Part shown: one piece after another, positions 1-9,031 of the stretch
How the letters are laid out: each line of letters opens with the position of its first letter
Position numbering within the stretch: position 1 is the stretch's first letter
NCBI RefSeq assembly: GCF_014645615.1
Contig: NZ_BMMB01000002.1
Span: 620,001 to 684,000 of the forward strand
DNA from: Paenibacillus hunanensis
GTDB lineage: Bacteria > Bacillota > Bacilli > Paenibacillales > Paenibacillaceae
Direction of reading: 5' to 3'
Length of the DNA: 64,000 nucleotides
Position numbers and translations under genes: made by a program
The notes under the pieces: model-generated
Databases searched by the model: none
Told to the model about the DNA's origin: nothing
What the model saw: the letters and a program-made list of their open reading frames with translations, nothing else

Positions 1-84
1 TTAGATGTCTTTGCGAGATATGGAGACGCCTTTGTACGCTGCGTTGGTTTCGCTTTGTTTTCCTTCGAACGTATACCTCTTCAA
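1..84 (-). CDS. Possible 27-residue peptide ORF
   Basis: A short reading frame runs on the minus strand from a TTG at 82-84 to a TAA at the first bases of the window. A GGAG lies about nine bases before the TTG. The peptide would be basic and hydrophilic, beginning MKRYTFEGK. It sits just downstream of the GH43 gene. I recognise no family. It could equally be chance, or a fragment of something else, and start and function are unproven. Confidence 0.15.
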   Translation of the reverse strand: MKRYTFEGKQSETNAAYKGVSISRKDI

Positions 85-117
85 TACGTTAACTCCACAT
101 CACCTGCTTCACCCTGC

Positions 118-2667
118 TTACTTCGCCAGCTCCCCAATCTCCTGCTCACTCAGCGCTCGATTATACATGCTCACTTCATCCAGACTCCCTTTAAAATACG
201 CATCGGCAGCAAAGCGGCTTTTGCCCAGATAAGCTTCGCGGGTCATCAGATCATGCGGGTTAAAGGTCATTGCATCGTTACTTCCAGCTAGCTTGCCATT
301 GATATACAACTTACCTGTATGACCAGACAGGGTAACAGCAACATGCACCCACTGTCCGGTAGGCAATGGAGATGGCGTAATCATGCTCTGATCCGTATTG
401 TTCTGGTGAATAGTAAACTGCATTCCGGTTCCCTGTGAAGGCGTTAGGAACATGAATGCATTCATGCCATCCCCAAAATCCAAAATTCGCTGCCATGCCG
501 CGCCGCCATTCCATTTCACCCAGCTGGCAAAGGTATAATCCTCTGCATCCGTAATGGTTCCTGGCAGCGCCACATAGCCTCCAGCACCATCCAGTGTAAT
601 CCCTGCGCCAGATTGGCCATACACATCGCGAGTTACGCCACCGATCAGCGTACCATCGTAATGGTTATAGGTGCTATCAACCACCGTCGTACCACTGGAT
701 TCGTTGAATGTATATTGACCCAGCAATGGGCCGCGCGCCTGCTCAAGAACGGTCACTTTGAAGTTTTTGTTCTTTTTGGCGCCATTTTTGGTAATGGTCG
801 CGATCAGTGTAACACGAGCATTGCCTGTGCCTGCTGCTGGACGGGTCACTTTGCCCGTATCGGAAATGATCTCAGGCTGATTAGAGTGCCAGCTAATCTG
901 TACACCCCGTGTTCCGCTCACTGGCAAATTCAGATCGTAAAATATCCCTTCCGTATTGCCCACACTCAGATCCTTGTCCACGGCTGAGACGAGCTGCTTG
1001 TCCTTCTGCACTTCAAGCTGACTCCCCCACACGCTAGTTCCTGCCTTGGATAACGCGGTCAGGGTCAGTACCGTTTTGCCAGAATCAGCATTCGTTTCAT
1101 GCAAAAAGACACCCGTGTATAGCGTTCCAGCTACTGTTAGTCGTGCTGTATTATTGCCTTGAAGCTGCCACGTACCGTTCACATCGCCCGTAATCGTACC
1201 ATCTGCGTTCAATGTAGCCGAGACAGCGTGATGAATATCCGCGCTAATATGCTTATCCTGTGTAATCCACTGGTAATCGCCCACAATCTCGCTGACGCGA
1301 ACCTTTGCCTGCGGATTCTGCTCGCCTGCATAGCGGTATGGTGCTACGGTCAGCCAGCCATCGGCGTTCATAAACATCTCGTGTGTACGCACTTCATGCT
1401 CCTCACCGCGTCCGGGGAAACGGGAATGGAAGATGAGGAAATAGCGTCCTGTTTGCTCATCGTAATAAGCGGAGTTATGTCCTGGCGATACCGCTCCAAC
1501 TCCACTGCCTGTACCTGGATCACCGATTTGGCGCTGGAATTGATAATTACCAATGATCTTCACTCCATACGGCTCGATCGAAACATCGTCAAACAGCGGC
1601 TTGGACGGATCGGCTTTTACAGTGGTCATATCGTTGCCTGCTGCATCGTAAAAGGGGCCATCCGGTGTTTTGGAGCGAACGACGCGCAGATTGTAGCCAC
1701 CATTCGCATCCAGACCGCCAAATGAGAGGAACATATAATAATAATCCGTCTGCGGGCTGTAGAGCATATAGGCACCTTCGATCCGACTGTGGTTGCCGCC
1801 GATCAGCTTTTTGCCATAGCCCTGATCAGGCAATGGCTTCCCTGTTACCGGGTCCATCTGCATGACGAAAATTCCACCTGAATACGAGCCATAGACCATC
1901 CATAGCTTGCCGTCCTTATCATAAAATACATCCGGGTCAACCGTATTCGGGTGAATGCGCGCATCATAAATCGTACCATCCTCGCTAATCTGATCCCACA
2001 TCCCGGATTTGAGGAAAATGCCTTTATCGCGGTACGGCCCTTCGATACGATCTGCTACCGCAATGCCCATCGCGGAGCGCGGCGAATCACCTTTGCAGGC
2101 GTTGTAGTACATATAAAATTTACCGTCTGCCAGCTGAATCACATCGGCTGCCCACAGGGTATCACTTTGCGCCCAGCTCAGTGCATCCTTTAATTCTGTG
2201 GTGACATTGGGAATCAACGGATTGCCATCTGCGACACCAGAAGAGATCATGCTCCAATTCATCAGATCAGATGATTTGGCAGAGGCAAGATGAGAACCGA
2301 ATATGTAAAATTCATTGCCAACCTTAATGACGGACGGATCGTGAACCGAAGCTTCCTGATACACAGGAGCGGTGGTAGCTGTCTTCGCCGCGCTAGATGG
2401 ATTGGAAGTAGCCGTATTTGAAGCAGTGCTTGGCGTAGCTGGGCTGGATGACGCTGTACTGGTCATAGCTCCGTCGGATGCTTCAGCAGCCGCGAATGTA
2501 TCGTCGTCACCTGCGGCAGGCTGTGCTAACAAGGGAGCTGGGACAACTTTCACCGATGGATGGCTTACCGGAGCAGCAAGGATCGTTGTCGAAGGCAGCA
2601 GCATCGGGATGACCAGCGTAGCTGCAATAGCAGTACTAGCAGCTTGTTTACGGAAACTGGATGTCAT
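118..2667 (-). CDS. Secreted GH43 endo-arabinanase with Ig-like and LamG-type C-terminal domains
   Basis: Predicted extracellular alpha-L-arabinan-degrading enzyme of 849 residues. The ATG at 2667 has an AAGGAAG site and opens a signal peptide (about residues 1-32), followed by a Ser/Thr/Ala-rich linker to about residue 100. The GH43 five-bladed propeller follows. Its expected catalytic acids are Asp110 (HDPSVI), Asp244 (VDPD) and Glu297 (SRIEGAY), and the GSHLA segment resembles the B. subtilis Abn2/AbnB arabinanases. A C-terminal beta domain, an atrophied bacterial Ig-like domain (around SWHSNQPEI) and a LamG/concanavalin-like domain (about 665-848) come after it. Family arabinanases are usually about 320-470 residues, so the tail is extra and may bind polysaccharide or cell wall. 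A cre-like site lies upstream. The exact substrate is inferred. Confidence 0.9.
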   Translation of the reverse strand: MTSSFRKQAASTAIAATLVIPMLLPSTTILAAPVSHPSVKVVPAPLLAQPAAGDDDTFAAAEASDGAMTSTASSSPATPSTASNTATSNPSSAAKTATTAPVYQEASVHDPSVIKVGNEFYIFGSHLASAKSSDLMNWSMISSGVADGNPLIPNVTTELKDALSWAQSDTLWAADVIQLADGKFYMYYNACKGDSPRSAMGIAVADRIEGPYRDKGIFLKSGMWDQISEDGTIYDARIHPNTVDPDVFYDKDGKLWMVYGSYSGGIFVMQMDPVTGKPLPDQGYGKKLIGGNHSRIEGAYMLYSPQTDYYYMFLSFGGLDANGGYNLRVVRSKTPDGPFYDAAGNDMTTVKADPSKPLFDDVSIEPYGVKIIGNYQFQRQIGDPGTGSGVGAVSPGHNSAYYDEQTGRYFLIFHSRFPGRGEEHEVRTHEMFMNADGWLTVAPYRYAGEQNPQAKVRVSEIVGDYQWITQDKHISADIHHAVSATLNADGTITGDVNGTWQLQGNNTARLTVAGTLYTGVFLHETNADSGKTVLTLTALSKAGTSVWGSQLEVQKDKQLVSAVDKDLSVGNTEGIFYDLNLPVSGTRGVQISWHSNQPEIISDTGKVTRPAAGTGNARVTLIATITKNGAKKNKNFKVTVLEQARGPLLGQYTFNESSGTTVVDSTYNHYDGTLIGGVTRDVYGQSGAGITLDGAGGYVALPGTITDAEDYTFASWVKWNGGAAWQRILDFGDGMNAFMFLTPSQGTGMQFTIHQNNTDQSMITPSPLPTGQWVHVAVTLSGHTGKLYINGKLAGSNDAMTFNPHDLMTREAYLGKSRFAADAYFKGSLDEVSMYNRALSEQEIGELAK

Positions 2668-2782
2668 ACGAATCTTCCTTTCATAATTAAGGGAATAGGT
2701 TGGGTATAGATATGGCAAATGATGAGCAAAGACGATCACTTTTAAAGCAGGTGTTCCAAAATCTTGCTTCTTCTAATCTTAG

Positions 2783-2797
2783 ATTAAGCGCTTACAT
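2783..2797 (-). promoter_or_regulatory. cre-like CcpA operator upstream of the GH43 gene
   Basis: On the minus strand the site reads ATGTAAGCGCTTAAT. It matches the cre consensus WTGNAANCGNWNNCW at all but one defined position (A instead of C near the end). It lies about 116 bp upstream of the arabinanase start. Carbon catabolite repression of an extracellular arabinanase would be usual in Firmicutes. Function is inferred from sequence only. Confidence 0.45.
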
Positions 2798-3235
2798 AAA
2801 TACGTTAAACTACACTGTTCCGAGGAACTAGGGATGATTTCGTCCGGTCACGTACGCTTTATTCGATGAAGCTAGACTTATCATAAAGGAATATTCTACC
2901 CTTTTTCAAGCATTAAATTTATAAAAATGCGAATTATAAATATATATATAAACTATATATGTACTGCTTAATATTTTTGTATTTGTTTAATGAGCTGAAA
3001 TTTACTTATGTCTGAATGATCGTTCATGCGGTAGTTAGTTACATATAGCATATTGGTTAGATATTTCGATATCATCGACTCCCCGTCATCGTCCAGCTAT
3101 CCAGCGAATAGGCTACACACCGCTTACGATCGCCTTACAATACAAGCATTCCTTGCTCATTCTATATAAGCGTCCGTTACTCACTCTAATCCTGTTGAAT
3201 ACACGGTAGTCTGCACGTATTTCCCACTACAACGC

Positions 3236-3313
3236 AAAAATCCCCCACCCTGCTACCTCGACTGTACCTGATGACTCTTCATCTGTACGACCGAAGCGGC
3301 GAAAATAGGGGAT
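3236..3313 (-). terminator. Possible branched terminator after the NlpC/P60 gene
   Basis: ATCCCC (3308-3313 read on minus) can pair with GGGGAT at 3240-3245, followed on the minus strand by TTTTTG. The wide loop contains its own hairpin (3265-3289). The large loop makes this uncertain. Confidence 0.3.
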
Positions 3314-3342
3314 GATGCAGAGCGTAGCAGTATCCAATCAAC

Positions 3343-4422
3343 TTACTGGATATACCGTCTTGCTCCAGCGAATTCTGTTTTATAGGCTGGGGTGTTGATC
3401 GAAATGATCTCCACCGTCTTACCTGCTTTGGGCGAATGCATCATTTGACCATTACCGATATACATCGATACATGGTGCACACTGCCCTTGCCTTGCTTGT
3501 GCGCAAAGAACATCAGATCACCCGGCTTCAGCTCATTCCAGCTGACCGCCTTACCCTCCTTGATCTGAGCGGAAGCATCACGTGGCAGACTGATTCCATG
3601 GAAGCCATAGATTGTTGATGTGAAGCCAGAGCAGTCGAATCCATACGCCGATACGCCTGCCCATAGATAAGGCAAGCCGAGGAAGCGTTTACCTGTCGCA
3701 ATGACCTCTGCTGCTGTCGGCGCTGGCAGCTCCTTACTCGGATCGATCACCTTCACTGCGCTTTCCTTGAGCCAGCCTGTACGATAATCCGGTAAATGCA
3801 CTCCGATCCAGCCATCGATGCGCTTGGTGATCGGTAATCGTGTATTAAAGCTCAGCTCCATCAGGTCGGTACGGCGATCCTCTCCATACAATGTGGTCGT
3901 TTTGTCCGACACGACTGCGATGGAACAGTTCGAATAGGAGGACGCCTCATTCACCGTGAGCATCTGTGCTTTGGGCATCCAGCCTGGATAACCGTAGCTG
4001 CTTTTCGGTGTTGACTGACCGACGACTGCGACATACGCCCAGTCACCCTTGACCTGTAGCAGACGAAGCTCCTGTCCGTATAGCGCCTGTGTTTCCGTTT
4101 TGCCAGTTAACCAGCGCCGCTTATCAGCGGTGTTCATCGCCTTCGTCCATGCGTTCATATCGACCGGACTTGTGAGCGATGGAGCATCCAGCTTGCGCGC
4201 CAGTCCCGGCTCTGTCCACAAGGTAGCAACCGCAACGTTCACCAGATGCTTACGTGCTGTCGCATTTGTTTTACAATCCAGATCTGTCACCGCCTGACCT
4301 CCTTCGGCTGCATTCGCACTGGCAGGTAGCCATGCACTCCATAGTAGCAGCACACTCATAATCCATAGGATCATCGCTGCTCCCGTCCGCCTGTGCAGTC
4401 GTCCCTTGCTCTGCTCGTTCAT
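3343..4422 (-). CDS. SH3-domain NlpC/P60 peptidoglycan endopeptidase (YkfC-like)
   Basis: Predicted cell-wall-peptide hydrolase of 359 residues cutting between gamma-D-Glu and a diamino acid. An N-terminal hydrophobic helix (about 17-38, ending ASANA) is a signal peptide or anchor. Two SH3-like regions follow (about 50-170 and 175-230). The C-terminal NlpC/P60 domain carries the catalytic Cys264 (FDCSGF), His317 (HHVSMYIG) and a third polar residue His329 (MMHSP). The three-part architecture matches YkfC-type enzymes that act on murein peptides. The ATG at 4422 was chosen because it has an AAGGGGG site and directly precedes the signal helix. An in-frame ATG at 4470 would overlap the upstream gene. 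It probably forms a two-gene unit with the upstream membrane-protein gene, 31 bp away. Confidence 0.85.
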   Translation of the reverse strand: MNEQSKGRLHRRTGAAMILWIMSVLLLWSAWLPASANAAEGGQAVTDLDCKTNATARKHLVNVAVATLWTEPGLARKLDAPSLTSPVDMNAWTKAMNTADKRRWLTGKTETQALYGQELRLLQVKGDWAYVAVVGQSTPKSSYGYPGWMPKAQMLTVNEASSYSNCSIAVVSDKTTTLYGEDRRTDLMELSFNTRLPITKRIDGWIGVHLPDYRTGWLKESAVKVIDPSKELPAPTAAEVIATGKRFLGLPYLWAGVSAYGFDCSGFTSTIYGFHGISLPRDASAQIKEGKAVSWNELKPGDLMFFAHKQGKGSVHHVSMYIGNGQMMHSPKAGKTVEIISINTPAYKTEFAGARRYIQ

Positions 4423-4453
4423 CTCGTCTGCCCCCTTCGGTATGCTCGTGCTG

Positions 4454-4996
4454 CTACTCCTCTTTGTCATCCTGTTGCCCCGACTGAACATCCTCATCAA
4501 ACCGAATACATTGCAATAATTGAAAAATAGCAGCAAGTCCCAGCGCGCCCAACATGCCAGGAATATGCACGCCATGAAACATCTCAGCCAGCGTATAGAG
4601 CAGCAGCGTATTCCGCACAATCGCCACGACCTGTGTATGCCAGAAGGCGAGTGGACGCCGTAATAACGGATACAATAGCTCTGCTGTAGCTGGCTGAATG
4701 TAGATCGCCAGCATGAATAATCCGGCACTCGTCCAGATCGAATAGATCATCGCTGTGGTGCGACTATCAAACTTAATTAGATCGATAAACGAAGCAAGAT
4801 AAAAAAATCCGTACGCCGCAAAGGAAGCTGCCGCAACGACAATGAGCAGCCCAACCGACAGCAATACAGTCATCGATACCCGATCAAATAAGCTGGATGG
4901 ACGCATCATACCGCCCAGCGGATCGCGTGTGTCCTTCTCCTCATCCTCTGCCCGTGGAAAGCGGGCAAATTTGAAATAGGAGAATAAACAGATCAA
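4454..4996 (-). CDS. Multi-pass membrane protein, function unknown
   Basis: At least four hydrophobic segments are visible, around MTVLLSVGLLIVV, TTAMIYSIWTSAGL, VVAIVRNTLLLY and MLGALGLAAIF, with a charged acidic C-terminus. There is faint resemblance to the YrvL-type regulatory membrane proteins, but I do not assign it. The first codon of the open frame with a usual start is TTG at 4996, which has no ribosome site. The same frame continues upstream for about 14 more codons encoding a further strongly hydrophobic segment. An AAGGAAGGGAG site precedes an ATC codon at 5036-5038, so the true protein may start there. It lies just upstream of the NlpC/P60 gene and is probably co-transcribed with it. 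Confidence 0.6.
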   Translation of the reverse strand: MICLFSYFKFARFPRAEDEEKDTRDPLGGMMRPSSLFDRVSMTVLLSVGLLIVVAAASFAAYGFFYLASFIDLIKFDSRTTAMIYSIWTSAGLFMLAIYIQPATAELLYPLLRRPLAFWHTQVVAIVRNTLLLYTLAEMFHGVHIPGMLGALGLAAIFQLLQCIRFDEDVQSGQQDDKEE

Positions 4997-5290
4997 TAAA
5001 AAAATAACGATACATGTGCCGAGCAGATTTTTCTCGATATGCTTCCCGCTCCCTTCCTTTCATAACATGCGCTCCGTGCCATCCCCATTTGCTCAGGGGG
5101 TTATGTATTCCATACTATCACAAATACAAACCGCTTTCCTTTCTGTAAAATAATGGATTATTTTCATCGAGATATTCTATTGCTGTATGCCTGCTTTTCG
5201 CTTATTTTACATCGCCCATACGACGTATAAACGCGTAAAACTACCTGTAATAATCTAGTTTATGTAAAGCATCACTCTATTGTAAACAAG

Positions 5291-5319
5291 TTTTCACCGA
5301 CTCGCGGACATGTCATAAT
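5291..5319 (+). promoter_or_regulatory. Candidate sigma-A promoter for the AraC gene
   Basis: TTTTCA (5291-5296) and CATAAT (5314-5319) are separated by 17 bp. This places a likely transcript start near 5326, about 30 bp before the ATG of the AraC-family gene. Hexamer matches are 4/6 and 5/6. Confidence 0.4.
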
Positions 5320-5354
5320 ATAAGTATCATTCAACGAAGGGATTGTACACGGAT

Positions 5355-6197
5355 ATGCCGCTGAATCATACTATTTATATCGCCTCCGAAGCACAGCAAC
5401 CGATGGATTTGAATCTACTCTTTTTTGGCAAAGAGGAATGCTTGCCCGGACATGCATGGGGTCCCGGTGTGCGCGACTCCTATATTTTACACTATATTCA
5501 CGAAGGCACTGGCGTATTTCGATTGGGAGATCACGAATATCATCTCTCTGCTGGCGAGGGCTTCCTGATTCCGCCGGATACCGTGGTGAACTACGAAGCA
5601 GACACCGAGCAGCCCTGGGTCTATTCGTGGATCGGCTTTCGCGGCTTGTATGCTCGCACCTTGATGGAGCGCGCCGGTCTGATTACTACCGAGCCAGTCT
5701 ATCGCATGCCAGACGGGATGGAACATACGCTGAGTAACTTTTATGAGCTATTGCTAGAAACGTCAACCCAGCCCGCGGGTGATATCCATGCTCAGGGTAT
5801 CCTGTATCGCATCATGTATGAGCTCATCTCCCGCCTACCATCTGCTGAACGTGGCGCCGCTCGTTCGCGTTCCAAGGAAATGCATATCCGACAAGCGATC
5901 GAATACATTGAGAACAGCTATAGCCAGAAGATTACGATTCTGGATATCTCGCGCTCGGTCGGTCTGGATCGAACATATCTATCCAGCCTGTTCAAGGAGC
6001 GCTTCGGTATGTCGCTGCAAGCCTTTATGCTGGAATATCGTATGAACCGCGCGATGGAGCTGCTGCACCATACGAGTCTCTCGGTTGGCGAGGTATCGCG
6101 CTCTGTCGGCTACGACGATCCATTTTTATTTTCAAAAATGTTCAAAAAGCTCAAGGGCATGTCACCGAAAAAGCTACGCAATGAAGCGAATTCGTGA
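5355..6197 (+). CDS. AraC-family transcriptional regulator with cupin sensor domain
   Basis: DNA-binding regulator of 280 residues. The N-terminal half has the AraC-type arabinose-binding/cupin fold: DSYILHYIHEGTG, a GEGFLIPPDT loop, and the PWVYSWIGFRG segment common in sugar-responsive members. The C-terminal 100 residues hold two helix-turn-helix units (ITILDISRSVGLDRTYLSS and SVGEVSRSVGYDDPFLFSK). The ATG at 5355 was preferred over an upstream TTG at 5343, which overlaps the GAAGGG ribosome site, although the spacing to the ATG is long. Such proteins usually sense a carbohydrate and activate nearby sugar genes, but no transporter or hydrolase is adjacent downstream, so its target is unknown. 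Confidence 0.85.
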   Translation: MPLNHTIYIASEAQQPMDLNLLFFGKEECLPGHAWGPGVRDSYILHYIHEGTGVFRLGDHEYHLSAGEGFLIPPDTVVNYEADTEQPWVYSWIGFRGLYARTLMERAGLITTEPVYRMPDGMEHTLSNFYELLLETSTQPAGDIHAQGILYRIMYELISRLPSAERGAARSRSKEMHIRQAIEYIENSYSQKITILDISRSVGLDRTYLSSLFKERFGMSLQAFMLEYRMNRAMELLHHTSLSVGEVSRSVGYDDPFLFSKMFKKLKGMSPKKLRNEANS

Positions 6198-6221
6198 GTG
6201 GAATGCGTAAGCATTTCGCCG

Positions 6222-6245
6222 CTATGCTAACACCATTCAGCATAG
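6222..6245 (+). terminator. Small hairpin after the AraC gene
   Basis: CTATGCT and AGCATAG form a 7-bp stem with a 10-base loop 25 bp after the stop codon. No clear T-run follows, so termination is doubtful. Confidence 0.2.
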
Positions 6246-6316
6246 AATACCCTTTCGACATTTACCATTCATCTGCTTCGTCTACCAGCAAGACATTTTG
6301 CAAGCTACACCCACAC

Positions 6317-7141
6317 CTACAACAACGGCGGACGATCCTGCATCAGCCCAGTAGGCGGTACACCCATCGTCTTTTTGAATATCCGGTAAAAGTACGACAC
6401 CTCCTGATAGCCGAGAAACTCGGCAATCTCTGCCACCGTCAGATGGGACTCGGTCAGCATATACACTGCACGCTTCATACGCTCGTGATGTGTATATTCA
6501 CTGATCGTCTGACCGGTTATCGTTTTGAATAAGGTCGCCGCATAGTTTGGTGTGCGCTGGATCACCTCTGCCAGTTGCTCCTTTCCGATGCGTGAGCTGT
6601 AATTTTGCTGAATATGACGTTTCATCTGTTCCACCAGACGGTGACGATCGTCTGAGATGATGCCGCGATCATATTCACGATTCAGCTCAACGAGCAGCTG
6701 GACAAGCAGTGACTGTGCCATGAGCTCATAATACGCGGGTCGCTCCTCCCACTGTACCGCAAGCTGCTTCAGCATGTCATGAATTCGCTCATAGCAGCCC
6801 GGCTTCATATGTATGGGCTGCTTACACCGAAGCAGCGATAGCGTCATCAGCGAGTCGGCATCAGGAGTTTTCGTTTCAGCCTCGCTATTATTCAATGCCT
6901 CACCCTGTGCAAAATCTACCGTTTGCTTCGTATGTACACGGGTTGGTACACTTTTGCCATAATAGGAGCATTGTGGCGGTACCAGCAACAGCTCCCCTTT
7001 TTCCATAATGTATTTCTGTCCATTCACCCAGTACACACAATTGCCATATGTGCATAGACTGAGCATATAATGTCCCCATGGCAGGAGCTGTTCCTCATAC
7101 CAGTCCATATGGTGATCTTGCCGTACGTTATGCACCTTCAT
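6317..7141 (-). CDS. AraC-family transcriptional regulator
   Basis: Regulator of 274 residues in the opposite orientation to the preceding AraC gene; the two converge with a 119-bp gap. The N-terminal cupin-like part contains EKGELLLVPPQCSYYG. The C-terminal part (about 175-272) has two helix-turn-helix motifs (GKEQLAEVIQRTPNYAATLF and TVAEIAEFLGYQEVSYFYR) and the AraC signature ending KTMGVPPTGL. The ATG at 7141 has an AAAGGAT site eight bases upstream; the longer frame begins with a poorly placed GTG. It is divergent from pyk, so control of pyk is possible but not shown. It is unlike the other AraC proteins here in its sensor region. Confidence 0.83.
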   Translation of the reverse strand: MKVHNVRQDHHMDWYEEQLLPWGHYMLSLCTYGNCVYWVNGQKYIMEKGELLLVPPQCSYYGKSVPTRVHTKQTVDFAQGEALNNSEAETKTPDADSLMTLSLLRCKQPIHMKPGCYERIHDMLKQLAVQWEERPAYYELMAQSLLVQLLVELNREYDRGIISDDRHRLVEQMKRHIQQNYSSRIGKEQLAEVIQRTPNYAATLFKTITGQTISEYTHHERMKRAVYMLTESHLTVAEIAEFLGYQEVSYFYRIFKKTMGVPPTGLMQDRPPLL

Positions 7142-7419
7142 CGCGTCCAATCCTTTCTTTCCCCTTGCCACTCATTACGGTATGCTGGAAAAGAACCCGC
7201 AGTCGCTTTTCCAACCATTTATCGTACTATAGTGCACTCATCGTACCATATTTCATAGCGAACTGTGTGTATTACAGCTAAAATGAAATAGATAGTACAG
7301 GTTGTCGGTGAACGTTCCTTCCCTGCCCCGGGCTCAGGACGTGTTCGGACAGCCACCAATCAGAGGGCTGCCAGAGCAAGGCGATTGCAGCCTGCACATG
7401 CTAAGGAGGAACAGTTGGA

Positions 7420-8835
7420 ATGCTGAGAACAAAGATTATTTGTACGATGGGACCTGCTTGTGATTCGATTGACATGTTGAAGGAAATGATTAAAGCCGGG
7501 ATGACCGTAGCACGTCTGAATATGGCGCACGGTGAGCTAGAGGATCATGTCGCACGCATCCGCAATGTACGTCAGGCGGCGGCTGAGCTGAATACCTTTG
7601 TCCCGATTATGATGGATATTAAAGGCCCTGAGGTGCGGATTGGTAAGCTGAAGGAAGCTTCCTTCGAGCTGCGCACAGGCAACAAGCTCGTATTGACAAC
7701 AGAAGAGATTCTGGGCGATTCCGAGCGTATTGGTGTAAACTATCCGCAATTGAACCAGGACGTACATCCAGGTGACCGCATCCTGCTGGATGATGGTCTG
7801 ATCGATCTGACTGTACTGGAAGTGAAGGATAGCGAGATCGTCTGCGAAATCGTGAGCGGTGGTACAATCAAGCCGCGTAAAGGTGTCAATCTGCCCGGTA
7901 TTCATACCTCGCTGCCAGGCGTAACCGAGCGTGACGTGATGCATATTCACTTCGGACTGGAGCAGAAGATCGAGATGATCGCAGCTTCCTTCGTTCGTAA
8001 AGGCGACGATATTCGTGAGATCCGTAGCATTCTAGCTCAACATGATGCACAGGATGTACAGATCTATTCCAAAATTGAAAATGCCGAAGGGATGGAGAAT
8101 CTCGACGATATTATCGAGGCTTCTGACGGCATTATGGTCGCTCGTGGCGATCTCGGGGTAGAGGTGCCGATTCAGGATGTACCGGCACTGCAAAAGGAAA
8201 TGATCGATAAATGTAACGTGGCGGGTAAACCGGTTATCGTTGCTACACATATGCTGGAATCGATGCAGGTGAATCCACGCCCAACTCGCTCTGAGGTGAG
8301 TGACGTGGCGAATGCTGTACTGCAAGGCGCTGACGTGATCATGCTATCCGGTGAATCCGCTGCGGGTAAATATCCGGTGCAATCGGTACAAACGATGGCA
8401 GCTGTCGCTCGTCGTGCCGAGAGCATGATCGATTATCAGGAGCAATTCTCTCGTAAAAGAGCGCTACAATCGACCAATATTACAGAAGTGATCAGTCAAG
8501 GCGCAGTGAGCGCATCACTGGAGCTGAACGCGAAGGCGATCATTATCTCGACAGAAAGCGGCTTTACCGCTCGTATGATCTCCAAGTATCGCCCTAATGC
8601 ACCTATTATCGCTGTCACGCATAATGAAGCGGTACTCAATAAAGTATGCCTGCTGTCTGGTGTGATTCCGGTTCATGGTGAAGCGGTATCGACAACAGAT
8701 GAGATGTTCGAGTCCGCTATCCGTAATGCGATCACAACCGGTCATATCGCTGCTGGCGATATCGTTGTGCTGTCTGCGGGTGTACCGATCGGACAATCCG
8801 GTAATACGAATCTACTTAAAATTCAACAGGTGTAA
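7420..8835 (+). CDS. pyk: Pyruvate kinase, short form
   Basis: Glycolytic enzyme converting phosphoenolpyruvate and ADP to pyruvate and ATP in the cytoplasm; 471 residues. It begins MLRTKIICTMGPA, has the RLNMAHG segment of the N-terminal barrel, MMDIKGPEVRIG, the catalytic-lysine region IYSKIENAEGM, the divalent-metal and substrate loop DGIMVARGDLGVE, and the signature HMLESMQ...PTRSEVSDVANAV. The Bacillus housekeeping enzyme carries an extra C-terminal PEP-utiliser-like domain (about 585 residues), absent here, so this is a short form and perhaps a second isozyme. An AAGGAGG site precedes the ATG by ten bases. The 278-bp leader between it and the divergent AraC gene is GC-rich near 7320-7400. 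A strong hairpin follows the gene. Confidence 0.95.
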   Translation: MLRTKIICTMGPACDSIDMLKEMIKAGMTVARLNMAHGELEDHVARIRNVRQAAAELNTFVPIMMDIKGPEVRIGKLKEASFELRTGNKLVLTTEEILGDSERIGVNYPQLNQDVHPGDRILLDDGLIDLTVLEVKDSEIVCEIVSGGTIKPRKGVNLPGIHTSLPGVTERDVMHIHFGLEQKIEMIAASFVRKGDDIREIRSILAQHDAQDVQIYSKIENAEGMENLDDIIEASDGIMVARGDLGVEVPIQDVPALQKEMIDKCNVAGKPVIVATHMLESMQVNPRPTRSEVSDVANAVLQGADVIMLSGESAAGKYPVQSVQTMAAVARRAESMIDYQEQFSRKRALQSTNITEVISQGAVSASLELNAKAIIISTESGFTARMISKYRPNAPIIAVTHNEAVLNKVCLLSGVIPVHGEAVSTTDEMFESAIRNAITTGHIAAGDIVVLSAGVPIGQSGNTNLLKIQQV

Positions 8836-8879
8836 TGCTCTGATTGATCATGACCATTTAGCCTGTTATGAACGTCAAA

Positions 8880-8932
8880 CCACAAAATGCCGATCCTTTC
8901 GCGCTTGATGCGAGAGGGTCGGCATTTTGTGG
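8880..8932. terminator. Strong bidirectional terminator-like hairpin after pyk
   Basis: A 17-bp stem (8880-8896 with 8916-8932, one G-U pair) encloses a 19-base loop that can itself fold (TCGC/GCGA). It lies between the convergent pyk and PAS-receptor genes and can serve both. Confidence 0.75.
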
Positions 8933-9031
8933 TGCTCTTATTGTATTGAGAGATTGCAGACAGCATGTATTCATCATGATCGCTACGGGCAATCCATGAA
9001 AAATAGACGGGCTGTATTGGATTACACTTCG

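Larger units (their letters stand above)
2668..3342. other. Intergenic region upstream of the GH43 gene
   Basis: No gene is supported here. The stretch holds the leader of the GH43 gene, a cre-like palindrome (2783-2797), an AT-rich segment with alternating TA near 2938-2962, and a possible terminator for the NlpC/P60 gene near 3240-3313. Confidence 0.5.
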
